Assembly (NCBI GenBank): GCA_020048595.1
Contig: JAIFMH010000026.1
Coordinates: 1-5,508 of the forward strand
DNA: 5,508 nt
Origin: Bacteroidota bacterium
Lineage (GTDB): Bacteria > Bacteroidota > Bacteroidia > Bacteroidales > UBA4417
Reading direction: 5' to 3'
The notes below the pieces were generated by a model that saw nothing but the letters and a program-made list of their open reading frames with translations, was not told where the DNA came from and ran no database searches. The translations under genes were made by a program, and so were the position numbers. Shown here piece by piece: positions 1-5,508 of this stretch. Numbering within the stretch: position 1 is the stretch's first letter; each line of letters starts with the position of its first letter.

Positions 1-216
1 GCAAATTGTCCGCAATTGTCCGATAACAAATCCACTATTTGAAAAAGGATGGTTATATTCGTTTAAACATTCAGTCACCCTGCTGTGAATACTGTAGTAA
101 CTAACTGAAAGCTCCCTGAATTTAAGATGGTCAGGAGGCAGAATAATCACATCGGTGCGGGTCTCCCGCAAATTAGCGGTCAGGGCATCTGTTTCTATTT
201 TATTTTCTTTGCTCAT
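1..216 (-). CDS. Unrecognised protein, N-terminal fragment (cut by left edge)
   Basis: An open frame on the minus strand runs from an ATG at 216-214 to the left edge, 72 codons with no stop. It begins MSKENKIETDALTANLRETR and continues through VIILPPDHLKFRELSVSYY and HPFSNSGFVIGQLRTIC. An in-frame TAG at 237-235 lies just upstream and no other ATG comes between, so this ATG is the likely start. The residues read as natural soluble protein: mixed charge, no signal peptide and no membrane segment. The frame is divergent from the DedA gene, with 194 bp between the two starts. I do not recognise the family. The ILPPDH and NHP...FVI.QLR patterns feel like a conserved Bacteroidetes N-terminal domain, but I cannot name it. 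Most of the gene lies outside the window, so no function is assigned. Confidence 0.6.
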   Translation of the reverse strand, partial: MSKENKIETDALTANLRETRTDVIILPPDHLKFRELSVSYYSIHSRVTECLNEYNHPFSNSGFVIGQLRTIC

Positions 217-231
217 GCAGGCGCATTTTTG

Positions 232-246
232 TTGCTAAATTAGCAA
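232..246. promoter_or_regulatory. Perfect 7+1+7 palindrome, possible operator
   Basis: The sequence TTGCTAAATTAGCAA is a perfect inverted repeat (TTGCTAA, one central A, TTAGCAA). Its near edge is 15 bp upstream of the minus-strand ATG at 216, inside the divergent intergenic region. Position and symmetry suit a dimeric regulator binding site overlapping the promoter or leader of the left gene. It is AT-rich, so chance is possible, and no regulator gene is in view. Confidence 0.3.
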
Positions 247-360
247 TTTTATGGCTATCATTTCTTTGCAACCACAACTATACAGTTAGAAATAGAGCAG
301 ACTTCGTTTTGTGAAATGGTGAATACCAGCTTATAAAAATACCATTAGCCTTACCGCTTA

Positions 361-392
361 TATGCCTATGTTGATTTAAAGTCTTATTTTTG
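361..392 (+). promoter_or_regulatory. Probable Bacteroidetes-type promoter of the DedA gene
   Basis: TATTTTTG at 385-392 matches the Bacteroidetes -7 consensus TAnnTTTG exactly. A 20-nt spacer upstream leads to TATG at 361-364, a one-mismatch version of the -33 TTTG element. Transcription would then begin a few bases downstream of 392 and give a leader of roughly 10-15 nt before the ATG at 411. The -7 match is seen directly; the promoter activity is inferred from the known sigma factor consensus of this phylum. Confidence 0.45.
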
Positions 393-410
393 CACATCAA
401 ATTCAACTAT

Positions 411-1028
411 ATGATCGAATTCCTCCACAGCGTTATTGACTGGTACATGCTAAATATCAACTATTTAACAGTCTTTCTGTTAATGGCTGTTGAAGGTTCA
501 TTTATCCCCTTCCCTTCAGAAGTTGTGATCCCACCGGCAGCCTGGAAGGCCGCTCAGGGCGAACTGAATATTTTTCTTGTGGTGATTACCGGCACACTGG
601 GTGCATTGGTTGGTTCATTAATCAACTATTATCTTTCTTATTACCTGGGACGAAAACTGGTCTATGCCTTTGCAGATACAAAAATTGCGCACCTGCTTTT
701 AATTACCCCGGAAAAGATCGGAAAAGCTGAGCAATACTTCGTGAACCACGGAAAGAGTTCAACATTTATCGGCAGGTTGGTTCCGGGGGTTAGGCAATTG
801 ATTTCTATTCCTGCAGGACTGGCCAAAATGCCGATGAAAGATTTTCTTATTTATACTATACTTGGCGCTGGAATCTGGAATACTATACTGGCGGCCCTGG
901 GTTATTTTCTTTATTCACAGCAGGAATTGCTGAGCCTATATTACCATGAACTCTCCTATGCCATGCTCGGACTTGGCGTGATTTTCATTGTTTACCTGGT
1001 ATATAATGGTTTAAAAAAGAAGAAATAG
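411..1028 (+). CDS. DedA-family integral membrane protein (putative polyprenyl-phosphate flippase)
   Basis: This is a 205-aa polytopic inner-membrane protein of the DedA/SNARE-associated (VTT) family, a usual length for it. Family hallmarks are present: E28-G-S-F-I-P-F-P-S-E37 in the first re-entrant region (ExxxPxPxE), a glycine-rich stretch ending YYLGR (77-81), the FIGRLVPGVRQ block (119-129) with R122 and R128, then IPAG (133-136) and W156-N. Hydrophobic segments lie near 15-32, 54-79, 145-168 and 184-200, with a KKKK tail. Characterised DedA members recycle undecaprenyl phosphate across the membrane or support envelope homeostasis; which role applies here is inference. An in-frame TTG at 390 would add seven residues, but it forms the end of a TAnnTTTG promoter box, so ATG 411 is preferred. 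The gene appears monocistronic, with its own promoter and a hairpin terminator 17 bp after the stop. Confidence 0.9.
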   Translation: MIEFLHSVIDWYMLNINYLTVFLLMAVEGSFIPFPSEVVIPPAAWKAAQGELNIFLVVITGTLGALVGSLINYYLSYYLGRKLVYAFADTKIAHLLLITPEKIGKAEQYFVNHGKSSTFIGRLVPGVRQLISIPAGLAKMPMKDFLIYTILGAGIWNTILAALGYFLYSQQELLSLYYHELSYAMLGLGVIFIVYLVYNGLKKKK

Positions 1029-1044
1029 AAATCTTTCCAACAAA

Positions 1045-1084
1045 TAAACAACAAGGACACGGCATGCTGTGTCCTTGTTGTTTA
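1045..1084 (+). terminator. Strong hairpin terminator after the DedA gene
   Basis: A perfect 16-bp stem pairs 1045-1060 with 1069-1084 around an 8-nt loop (GGCATGCT). The core is GGACAC/GTGTCC and the base of the stem is A-rich on the left and T-rich on the right (TTGTTGTTTA). There is no separate long U-tract; the U-rich right arm followed by AATATAT takes its place. It starts 17 bp after the DedA stop, which fits an intrinsic terminator isolating this gene from the downstream FNR-rlmN operon. Confidence 0.8.
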
Positions 1085-1237
1085 ATATATCCTGACACAA
1101 TCATAAACAAAGTCTGAAATTCTGTGTTTAGCATTCTCTTCTCTGTGATAAAAATACACAGCCCGATCATCCGTTTTGTTTTTCAGTATCTGTAAACTAC
1201 GGATTTTCAACCCTCTTTGATAAACAATACAACTTTC

Positions 1238-1897
1238 ATGAAACGTAAATTAAACCTTAATAAAGTAAAAGTAAGCCGCCAGGTTCAGATAGCCCCGGGT
1301 GTTTTTGTTCTTTCATTCCCGCGTCCGTGGGATTTCACTGCCGGGCAGGTGCTTGGAATCGGTGCCCATGCCACCGACGAGGCCAGGCTGTACAGTATTG
1401 CCAGCGGCGAACTCGATGAAGAAGTAGATGTTCTTTTCAATATAAATCCTGACGGAAAACTTACCCCCTGGCTGGCTAAAATCGTTACCGGCGATAATAT
1501 TTGGGTGAGTGAGCCCTTTGGATCGTTTACCGGAACCGCCGAGCCGGCCTGGTGGATTGCATCAGGTACCGGAATTGCCCCATTCAGCGCCATGCTGCGC
1601 ACAGGCCTGATTGCCGGCAAAAAGCTAATCCATGGCGGCCGCAGTCTCGATTCATTTTATTTCCACGAAAAGTTTAAACCATTACTCGGTGACAACTATG
1701 TGCGCTGCTGTTCCCGCGATAGCGCCCCAGGCATCTATGACGGACGAATTACCAAATACCTGTCAACATTGAACCAACTTCCGGCCAACGAAAAGTATTA
1801 CCTTTGCGGCAGCGCAGAAATGGTTGTCGAAGTGCGCGATATACTGATCGAAAAAGGTATTCCTTTCGACAACATTATCTCGGAAATCTATTTTTAA
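1238..1897 (+). CDS. Ferredoxin/flavodoxin-NADP+ reductase-like FAD oxidoreductase
   Basis: A 219-aa soluble flavoprotein of the ferredoxin-NADP+ reductase (FNR) superfamily. An FAD-binding beta-barrel spans about residues 5-98, with the diagnostic R50-L-Y-S53 motif (RxYS, FAD binding) and P71-D-G-K74-LTPWL. The NAD(P)-binding half follows, with G110-T-G-I-A-P115 (dinucleotide loop), H132-GGRS136 and YLCG-SAEM (188-195). The chain ends in an aromatic EIYF, as in FNRs whose C-terminal aromatic stacks on the flavin. No [2Fe-2S] or other fused domain is present, and it is slightly shorter than E. coli Fpr (about 248 aa). The expected reaction is electron exchange between NADPH and ferredoxin or flavodoxin in the cytoplasm. 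An in-frame TTG at 1217 exists, but ATG 1238 gives the natural N-terminus. rlmN begins 3 nt after the stop, so the two are almost certainly cotranscribed. The partner carrier and NADPH preference are inferred. Confidence 0.85.
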   Translation: MKRKLNLNKVKVSRQVQIAPGVFVLSFPRPWDFTAGQVLGIGAHATDEARLYSIASGELDEEVDVLFNINPDGKLTPWLAKIVTGDNIWVSEPFGSFTGTAEPAWWIASGTGIAPFSAMLRTGLIAGKKLIHGGRSLDSFYFHEKFKPLLGDNYVRCCSRDSAPGIYDGRITKYLSTLNQLPANEKYYLCGSAEMVVEVRDILIEKGIPFDNIISEIYF

Positions 1898-1900
1898 AGC

Positions 1901-2944
1901 ATGCCCGAAAATAAAGAATTTCTTTTTGGTAAAACACTGGCTGAACTCACTGAGATAGCCCTTGGTCTTGGCCTGCCTAAATTTACCGGCGGTCAGTTAG
2001 CTTATTGGCTTTACAAAACGGACATTGATTCCTTCGAAGGTATGACCAATGTTTCGAAAAAAACGCAAAGCCTGCTGGCTGAGCAATACGAAATCGGGGT
2101 TCAGCCGCCGGTAAATGTGAAGGAATCGACCGATGGTACTAAAAAGTATCTGTTCAGGGCGGGCAATGGCAAGTTTATAGAAGCAGCCTACATTCCGGAT
2201 GGGAAAAGACACACGCTTTGCGTATCCTCGCAGGTTGGATGCAAAATGGGCTGTTTATTTTGTATGACCGGCAAACAGGGCTTTCAGGGTCATTTAACGG
2301 CCGGTGAAATCCTAAACCAACTCCGCAGCATCCCCGAACGAAAAGCAATGACCAACATTGTTTACATGGGCATGGGCGAACCTTTCGACAACCTCGATGC
2401 GGTGATGAAAAGCCTTGAACTACTTACCGCTGAATATGGGTTTGCCATCAGTGTAAAAAAGGTAACCGTGTCAACCATCGGCATAGTGCCGGCCATGAGG
2501 GTATTCCTGGAAAAAAGCAAGTGCAATCTCGCCGTGAGCCTGCATACCCCGTTTGACGAAGACCGGCGCAGATTAATGCCCATTCAGAATGTTTATCCGC
2601 TGAAAGATGTAATTGAAACCATCCAGGAATTCGATATCGGAAAATACCGCAGGGTTTCTTTTGAATATATTATGTTTAAAGGGGTGAACGACTCCCGGCG
2701 TCATGTAAATGAACTGGCAAGAATCCTGAACAAGGTTAAAAGCCGCATCAACCTGATCAGGTTCCACCCTATACCAGGCACACCACTTGAAAGTTCAGAC
2801 GAGGCAACCATTGCAGATTTTCAGCAGGCACTCAACGACAAAGGCATTGTTACCACACTCCGCGCTTCAAGAGGACAGGATATTGAAGCAGCCTGCGGTT
2901 TGTTATCCACAAAGGAACTATTAAAGGCACAAACTACAGACTAA
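1901..2944 (+). CDS. rlmN: Dual-specificity 23S rRNA/tRNA adenine-C2 methyltransferase RlmN
   Basis: A 347-aa radical-SAM enzyme that methylates C2 of A2503 in 23S rRNA and, in characterised homologues, of A37 in certain tRNAs. An N-terminal accessory domain (about 1-95, with FTGGQLAYWLY at 28-38) precedes the radical-SAM barrel. The cluster motif CxxxCxxC is C114, C118, C121, inside LCVSSQVGCKMGCLFC. E94, 20 residues before C114, matches E. coli E105. MGMGEP (156-161) is the SAM-binding GGEP-like motif, and CNLAVSLHTP and RVSFEYIM are further family blocks. C332 in DIEAACG corresponds to the methyl-carrying C355 of E. coli. All catalytic residues are therefore intact. The protein is shorter than E. 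coli RlmN (384 aa), mainly at the C-terminus. Cfr-type resistance enzymes are related, but overall match and context favour RlmN. It sits 3 nt after the FNR-like gene, with no Shine-Dalgarno, suggesting translational coupling. Confidence 0.96.
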   Translation: MPENKEFLFGKTLAELTEIALGLGLPKFTGGQLAYWLYKTDIDSFEGMTNVSKKTQSLLAEQYEIGVQPPVNVKESTDGTKKYLFRAGNGKFIEAAYIPDGKRHTLCVSSQVGCKMGCLFCMTGKQGFQGHLTAGEILNQLRSIPERKAMTNIVYMGMGEPFDNLDAVMKSLELLTAEYGFAISVKKVTVSTIGIVPAMRVFLEKSKCNLAVSLHTPFDEDRRRLMPIQNVYPLKDVIETIQEFDIGKYRRVSFEYIMFKGVNDSRRHVNELARILNKVKSRINLIRFHPIPGTPLESSDEATIADFQQALNDKGIVTTLRASRGQDIEAACGLLSTKELLKAQTTD

Positions 2945-3101
2945 TCAGGGATCACAAAGACTCAGCATTGCCATTGCCAAAACCTGACTGAACAGAATAT
3001 CAGTTACGGTCCTCTAATTTAAACATTGATCAACCAGCCTCAGCAAAATCTTCAAAAAAGTGGCTCAATAAGAGACTGTTTAAATTTTTAATTCGATTTT
3101 C

Positions 3102-3125
3102 AATAGGCCCGTCCTTTAGGGCGGG
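3102..3125 (+). repeat. REP-like GC-rich palindromic unit, left copy
   Basis: Left arm of a perfect 24-bp inverted pair with 3229-3252. Its core at 3108-3125 (CCCGTCCTTTAGGGCGGG) is itself self-complementary: CCCG.CCT pairs with AGG.CGGG, with a T/G position that becomes a U-G wobble in plus-strand RNA. This GC-rich minihairpin stands out in AT-rich intergenic DNA and resembles REP sequences of the kind handled by IS200-like REP-associated tyrosine transposases. Assignment to a REP family is inferred from form only. Confidence 0.6.
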
Positions 3126-3149
3126 GGTCGAATAAAAATCACAGATAAT

Positions 3150-3202
3150 GGCAAAATCCTGAAAAATTTATTATGAATTTACAAATTTTTCAGGATTTTG
3201 CC
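3150..3202. repeat. Central 20-bp stem-loop of the palindromic element
   Basis: Positions 3150-3169 (GGCAAAATCCTGAAAAATTT) are perfectly complementary to 3183-3202, enclosing a 13-nt AT-rich loop (3170-3182). This is the apex of the long hairpin formed by the element. As RNA it would be stable enough to stall polymerase or protect a 3' end, but it has no U-tract and is not a classic intrinsic terminator. Confidence 0.7.
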
Positions 3203-3228
3203 CCATGATTTTGTTGTTTATCACAATA

Positions 3229-3252
3229 CCCGCCCTAAAGGACGGGCCTATT
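3229..3252 (-). repeat. REP-like GC-rich palindromic unit, right copy
   Basis: Inverted partner of 3102-3125, identical over 24 bp on the opposite strand. Its core 3229-3246 (CCCGCCCTAAAGGACGGG) folds as the left copy does, but in plus-strand RNA the imperfect position is a C-A mismatch rather than a wobble. It would therefore fold better when transcribed from the minus strand. The two inverted copies separated by about 100 bp form a REP doublet (REPIN-like) layout. Confidence 0.6.
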
Positions 3253-3355
3253 CATAGAGGCTAATAAAATTTAAACAGTCTCTAAACAAAAAAAAATCAT
3301 CACATTATCCCCGCTGAAAATGGTAACAGGGTTTCGTGTTGTTATAAATCAATTC

Positions 3356-3360
3356 AGGAA
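3356..3360 (+). promoter_or_regulatory. Possible ribosome binding site of the MATE gene
   Basis: AGGAA ends 9 nt before the ATG at 3370. The other full gene starts here lack a purine-rich site. Bacteroidetes translation rarely depends on Shine-Dalgarno pairing, so this may be incidental, but it supports the chosen start. Confidence 0.35.
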
Positions 3361-3369
3361 TAAAGCTAA

Positions 3370-4743
3370 ATGCACGATCTTACAACAGGCAAACCGGGAA
3401 AACTTATATTACAATTTGCCACACCCATGCTGATTGGGAATGTATTTCAGCAAATGTACAATGTTACAGACAGCATCATTGTCGGTAAATTTTTAGGTAA
3501 AGAAGCCCTGGCAGCTGTTGGCGCCTCCTTCCCGCTGATTTTTATGCTGATTTCATTTATTATCGGCATCGCCACAGGTTTTACCATTATAATCGCCCAG
3601 TACTTCGGCGCCAAAGACATGGAAAAAATCCGCCGGTCAATCGACACCATGTACATTTTCCTTTTTTTCGCTTCCATTCTGATTATGATATTGGGTATCG
3701 CGTTCAGTGGTGCAATCTTTAGGCTGATACGACTTCCTGAAGAGGTTATTCCGCAAGCGACCCTGTATATGAATATCTACCTTACGGGCATGATTTTCTT
3801 CTTTGGGTTCAATGGAACCAGCGCAGTATTGCGGGGATTGGGCGACTCCAAAACCCCGCTGTATTTTTTAGTTATTTCGACCCTTACCAATATCGTTTTT
3901 GACCTCCTGTTTATAGTGGTCTTTAAATGGGGAATTGAAGGTGCCGCCTGGGCTACAGTGCTGTCGCAGGCTGGTGCTTTTATCACCCTTATTCTATACC
4001 TGAACCGGAAACATGAGATGGTAAAACTAACCTGGAGGAAGATGTTCTGGGATAGGGTAATCTTTCTTCAGAGCGTCCGCATAGGCGTACCAACCGGGTT
4101 CCAGCAAACATTTGTCTCCCTGGGAATGCTGGCCCTGCTCAGAATTGTAAATGATTACGGCACCATTGCGGTTGCGGCTTACAGCGTTGCCGGAAGAATT
4201 GACGGACTTGCCGCATTGCCTGCCATGAATTTCGGACAGGCATTATCCAGCTATACCGGTCAGAATATTGGCGCGAATAAAATACCCCGCGTTAAACTTG
4301 GCCTTGTTGCCACCCTGTATATGTCAACCATTGTGGCAGTTGTGACTTCCCTCCTGGTAATGCTTTTCAGGGAACCCCTGATGGCCTTGTTTACCAACGA
4401 CCCGGAAGTAATTGCCATTGGTGCCCGCTATTTGCTGATTGTGGGCGGATTCTACATAATGTTTTCGGGCATGTTTGTAATCGGCGGCGTAATGCGCGGA
4501 GCCGGCGACACCATTGTCCCAATGTTTATAACACTATTCTCGCTCTGGATTATCCGTATTCCTATTGCCTGGTTTTTATCAGACCGGATTGGTATTGACG
4601 GCATCTGGTGGGCCATACCTATCGCCTGGTTTTTTGGAATGGCTTTTTCCTATATCTATTACAGGATGGGGAAATGGAAAAATAAGGCAGTGGTGAAGCA
4701 CAAAGCACCTACCTTGAAACCGCTTCCAAAACTGGACGATTGA
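3370..4743 (+). CDS. MATE-family multidrug/cation antiporter
   Basis: A complete 457-aa, roughly 12-TM inner-membrane exporter of the MATE family, at the normal length. The two MatE repeats are visible. The N-lobe begins with the family signature around 19-43 (PMLIGNVFQQMYNVTDSIIV, then GKFLG). It has LRGLGDSKTP near 153-162 and NIVFDLLFIV plus GIEGAAWATVLSQ after it. The C-lobe repeats the pattern with GVPTGFQQTFVSLGML, VAAYSVAGRIDGLAALPA, GQNIGANK and MRGAGDTIVP from about residue 375. A basic, cytoplasmic tail (KWKNKAVVKHK...) ends the chain. MATE proteins export cationic drugs or metabolites in exchange for Na+ or H+; substrate and coupling ion cannot be told from this sequence. The gene stands alone, 425 bp after rlmN and downstream of the palindromic element, and converges on the next gene with a 45-bp gap. 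The ATG at 3370 fits the family N-terminus. Confidence 0.95.
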   Translation: MHDLTTGKPGKLILQFATPMLIGNVFQQMYNVTDSIIVGKFLGKEALAAVGASFPLIFMLISFIIGIATGFTIIIAQYFGAKDMEKIRRSIDTMYIFLFFASILIMILGIAFSGAIFRLIRLPEEVIPQATLYMNIYLTGMIFFFGFNGTSAVLRGLGDSKTPLYFLVISTLTNIVFDLLFIVVFKWGIEGAAWATVLSQAGAFITLILYLNRKHEMVKLTWRKMFWDRVIFLQSVRIGVPTGFQQTFVSLGMLALLRIVNDYGTIAVAAYSVAGRIDGLAALPAMNFGQALSSYTGQNIGANKIPRVKLGLVATLYMSTIVAVVTSLLVMLFREPLMALFTNDPEVIAIGARYLLIVGGFYIMFSGMFVIGGVMRGAGDTIVPMFITLFSLWIIRIPIAWFLSDRIGIDGIWWAIPIAWFFGMAFSYIYYRMGKWKNKAVVKHKAPTLKPLPKLDD

Positions 4744-4788
4744 AATCTTCGCTCTCCTGAAAGAAAATTCCTAAATACACCTGCTGTT

Positions 4789-5508
4789 TCACAGGTCCGA
4801 AACTTTATCCTGCATTCCGATTTTATCATAGAGATTGTGAATGGCCAGGATCACAACCCCGAATAATACTGCAAAAACAATCAGAATAACGCTTAAAATG
4901 CCATCGATTCCGAACGAAAGTTTTATAAGAATTGTGGAAATAATAAACCCGGAGTTGCGGATCACCCTGCTGAATTTATCGGTATTTAAAAATGAAAACA
5001 GAAGTAATAAAACATCGGTAAGGATAAGTACAGTAAAAAAATCATCGAAGAAAATCATGTTGATATCCTTTGCCGAATAAACCATCAGACTGATAGAAAA
5101 AAAGCTGTTATAAACCCATTTTCCAACGCCATAAAATGCCAGAAAAACGAGCACAGGAATCAGAAACATGGCTATTATCTTTTTCAATTTTATAAACCGC
5201 TGCATTTCTGCAGAAATCAATTTATTATTGTGCGGTTCAGCACATCGCTTTTCGTTCAACCTGTAGAACAGATAAATAAGGAAGAAAAGCAATAAAGTGG
5301 CAGCCAGGTCGTAAGAAAATTTAAGATCACCGACCACATTGAACCAATCCGTTGTAAATTCAAGTCCTGCAAGATCCTTGAATACATTTCGTATCAGTAC
5401 GAGCGTGATAATCTCGTATTGCTTGCCAATGTAAAAGGTGGTTGATTGCGGCAAATAGTAAACCAGGAGGTAAACTTCATAAATCAGGATAAATGAGAAA
5501 GGCGTATA
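4789..5508 (-). CDS. Polytopic membrane protein of unknown function, C-terminal part (cut by right edge)
   Basis: A minus-strand frame ends in TGA at 4791-4789 and is open right to the window edge, giving 239 visible residues. Reading it from a TTG at 5454 would give 221 aa, but 18 further in-frame codons upstream (YTPFSFILIYEVYLLVYY) contain no stop and form another hydrophobic segment. The real start is therefore beyond 5508. About six or seven hydrophobic segments alternate with short charged loops: the edge segment, ATLLLFFLIYLFY, IIAMFLIPVLVFLAFYGVG, MIFFDDFFTVLILTDVLLLL, NSGFIISTILIKL and ILSVILIVFAVLFGVVILAI. The chain ends in a short polar tail (DKIGMQDKVSDL). A basic/polar loop (NEKRCAEPHNNK) follows the second or third segment. 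I recognise no catalytic motif and no family. It is convergent with the MATE gene, so no operon partner is in view. Confidence 0.75.
   Translation of the reverse strand, partial: YTPFSFILIYEVYLLVYYLPQSTTFYIGKQYEIITLVLIRNVFKDLAGLEFTTDWFNVVGDLKFSYDLAATLLLFFLIYLFYRLNEKRCAEPHNNKLISAEMQRFIKLKKIIAMFLIPVLVFLAFYGVGKWVYNSFFSISLMVYSAKDINMIFFDDFFTVLILTDVLLLLFSFLNTDKFSRVIRNSGFIISTILIKLSFGIDGILSVILIVFAVLFGVVILAIHNLYDKIGMQDKVSDL

Larger units (their letters stand above)
3072..3282. mobile_element. MITE-like non-coding element, nested palindrome with TAA duplication
   Basis: A 211-bp element with perfect 17-bp terminal inverted repeats (GAGACTGTTTAAATTTT at 3072-3088 and its complement at 3266-3282). Each end is directly flanked by TAA (3069-3071 and 3283-3285), the expected signature of a 3-bp target-site duplication. 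Inside are two further perfect inverted pairs on almost the same centre (about 3176-3177): 24 bp (3102-3125 with 3229-3252) and 20 bp (3150-3169 with 3183-3202). The whole element can fold into one long interrupted hairpin. No ORF or transposase lies within, so movement would depend on a transposase elsewhere. The GAG-start termini and TAA target recall some IS5-family subgroups, but that family link is a guess. One end extends to 18 bp (AGAGACTG...) if the A of TAA is counted as part of the repeat. Confidence 0.75.
2945..3369. other. 425-bp gene-free region between rlmN and the MATE gene
   Basis: No credible coding frame is present on either strand. Positions 2945-3068 hold unremarkable AT-rich sequence with no convincing terminator for rlmN. 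Positions 3069-3285 hold the palindromic element and its flanking TAA repeats. Positions 3286-3369 hold a run of nine A (3288-3296) and the leader of the MATE gene, with no clear TAnnTTTG promoter box. The element accounts for about half of the gap. Confidence 0.85.

Noticed and set aside
1..22. Near-tandem repeat of GCAATTGTCC at the left edge
   Set aside because: Only two imperfect copies of 10-11 bp, inside a coding frame that stays open and reads sensibly (GQLRTIC); likely coincidence.
1122..1161. CTGTGT...ACACAG inverted pair upstream of the FNR-like gene, considered as a leader structure or riboswitch
   Set aside because: A 6-bp stem with a 28-nt loop and no recognisable aptamer; expected by chance in this sequence.
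985..1170. Minus-strand frame of 61 codons across the DedA 3' end and its terminator
   Set aside because: It reads through a perfect terminator hairpin, its composition is not protein-like, and it overlaps a well-supported gene end.
1285..1620. Minus-strand frame of 111 codons inside the FNR-like gene
   Set aside because: It is a shadow of a gene with intact FAD and NADP motifs; its Ser/Pro-rich reading resembles no domain.
1901..2944. Cfr-type 23S rRNA C8 methyltransferase (antibiotic resistance)
   Set aside because: Motifs and context (FNR operon, VSSQVGC, DIEAACG, N-terminal GGQ region) fit housekeeping RlmN; nothing specific to Cfr was seen.
3284..3296. A-rich run after the palindromic element, considered as the T-tract of a minus-strand terminator
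   Set aside because: On the minus strand the T-run precedes the hairpin rather than following it, so it cannot serve as an intrinsic terminator tail.
4779..4796. Possible terminator hairpin ACCTG...CAGGT between the convergent genes
   Set aside because: Only a 5-bp stem with an 8-nt loop and no T-tract, overlapping the stop of the minus-strand gene; too weak to call.
4841..5080. Plus-strand frame of 79 codons
   Set aside because: It is antisense to the membrane protein gene, whose hydrophobic-segment pattern is clearly real; the plus reading is low-complexity and basic.

Overview
The window looks like chromosomal DNA of a Bacteroidetes (Bacteroidota) bacterium, probably a Bacteroidales or Marinilabiliales relative. 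Four things point there. The protein sequences have a Bacteroidetes flavour (DedA, RlmN of about 347 aa, a short stand-alone FNR). Shine-Dalgarno motifs are mostly absent upstream of starts. A TAnnTTTG-type -7 box lies just upstream of the DedA start. Coding DNA is moderately AT-rich. This assignment rests on pattern recognition, not on a search.

Layout, left to right. (1) Positions 1-216, minus strand: the N-terminal 72 codons of a gene I do not recognise, running off the left edge. (2) Positions 217-410: a divergent intergenic region with a 7+1+7 palindrome in front of the left gene and a likely Bacteroidetes promoter for the right one. (3) Positions 411-1028, plus: a DedA-family membrane protein, followed by a strong hairpin terminator (1045-1084). 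(4) Positions 1238-2944, plus: a two-gene operon of a ferredoxin/flavodoxin-NADP+ reductase-like flavoprotein and, 3 nt later, the radical-SAM 23S rRNA/tRNA methyltransferase RlmN. (5) Positions 2945-3369: a 425-bp gene-free stretch. It is dominated by a 211-bp nested palindromic element (3072-3282) with 17-bp terminal inverted repeats and a TAA duplication on each side, which I read as a MITE carrying two inverted REP-like hairpins. (6) Positions 3370-4743, plus: a complete MATE-family multidrug/cation antiporter. (7) Positions 4789-5508, minus: the C-terminal 239 residues of a polytopic membrane protein of unknown function, convergent with MATE and open through the right edge.

The genes are mostly ordinary housekeeping and envelope functions. 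The one plausible functional partnership is FNR plus RlmN: RlmN's [4Fe-4S] cluster must be reduced by a low-potential carrier, and an FNR-type enzyme can feed such a carrier from NADPH. I see no defence system, CRISPR array, tRNA, rRNA or phage gene. The most unusual structure is the non-coding palindromic element between rlmN and the MATE gene.
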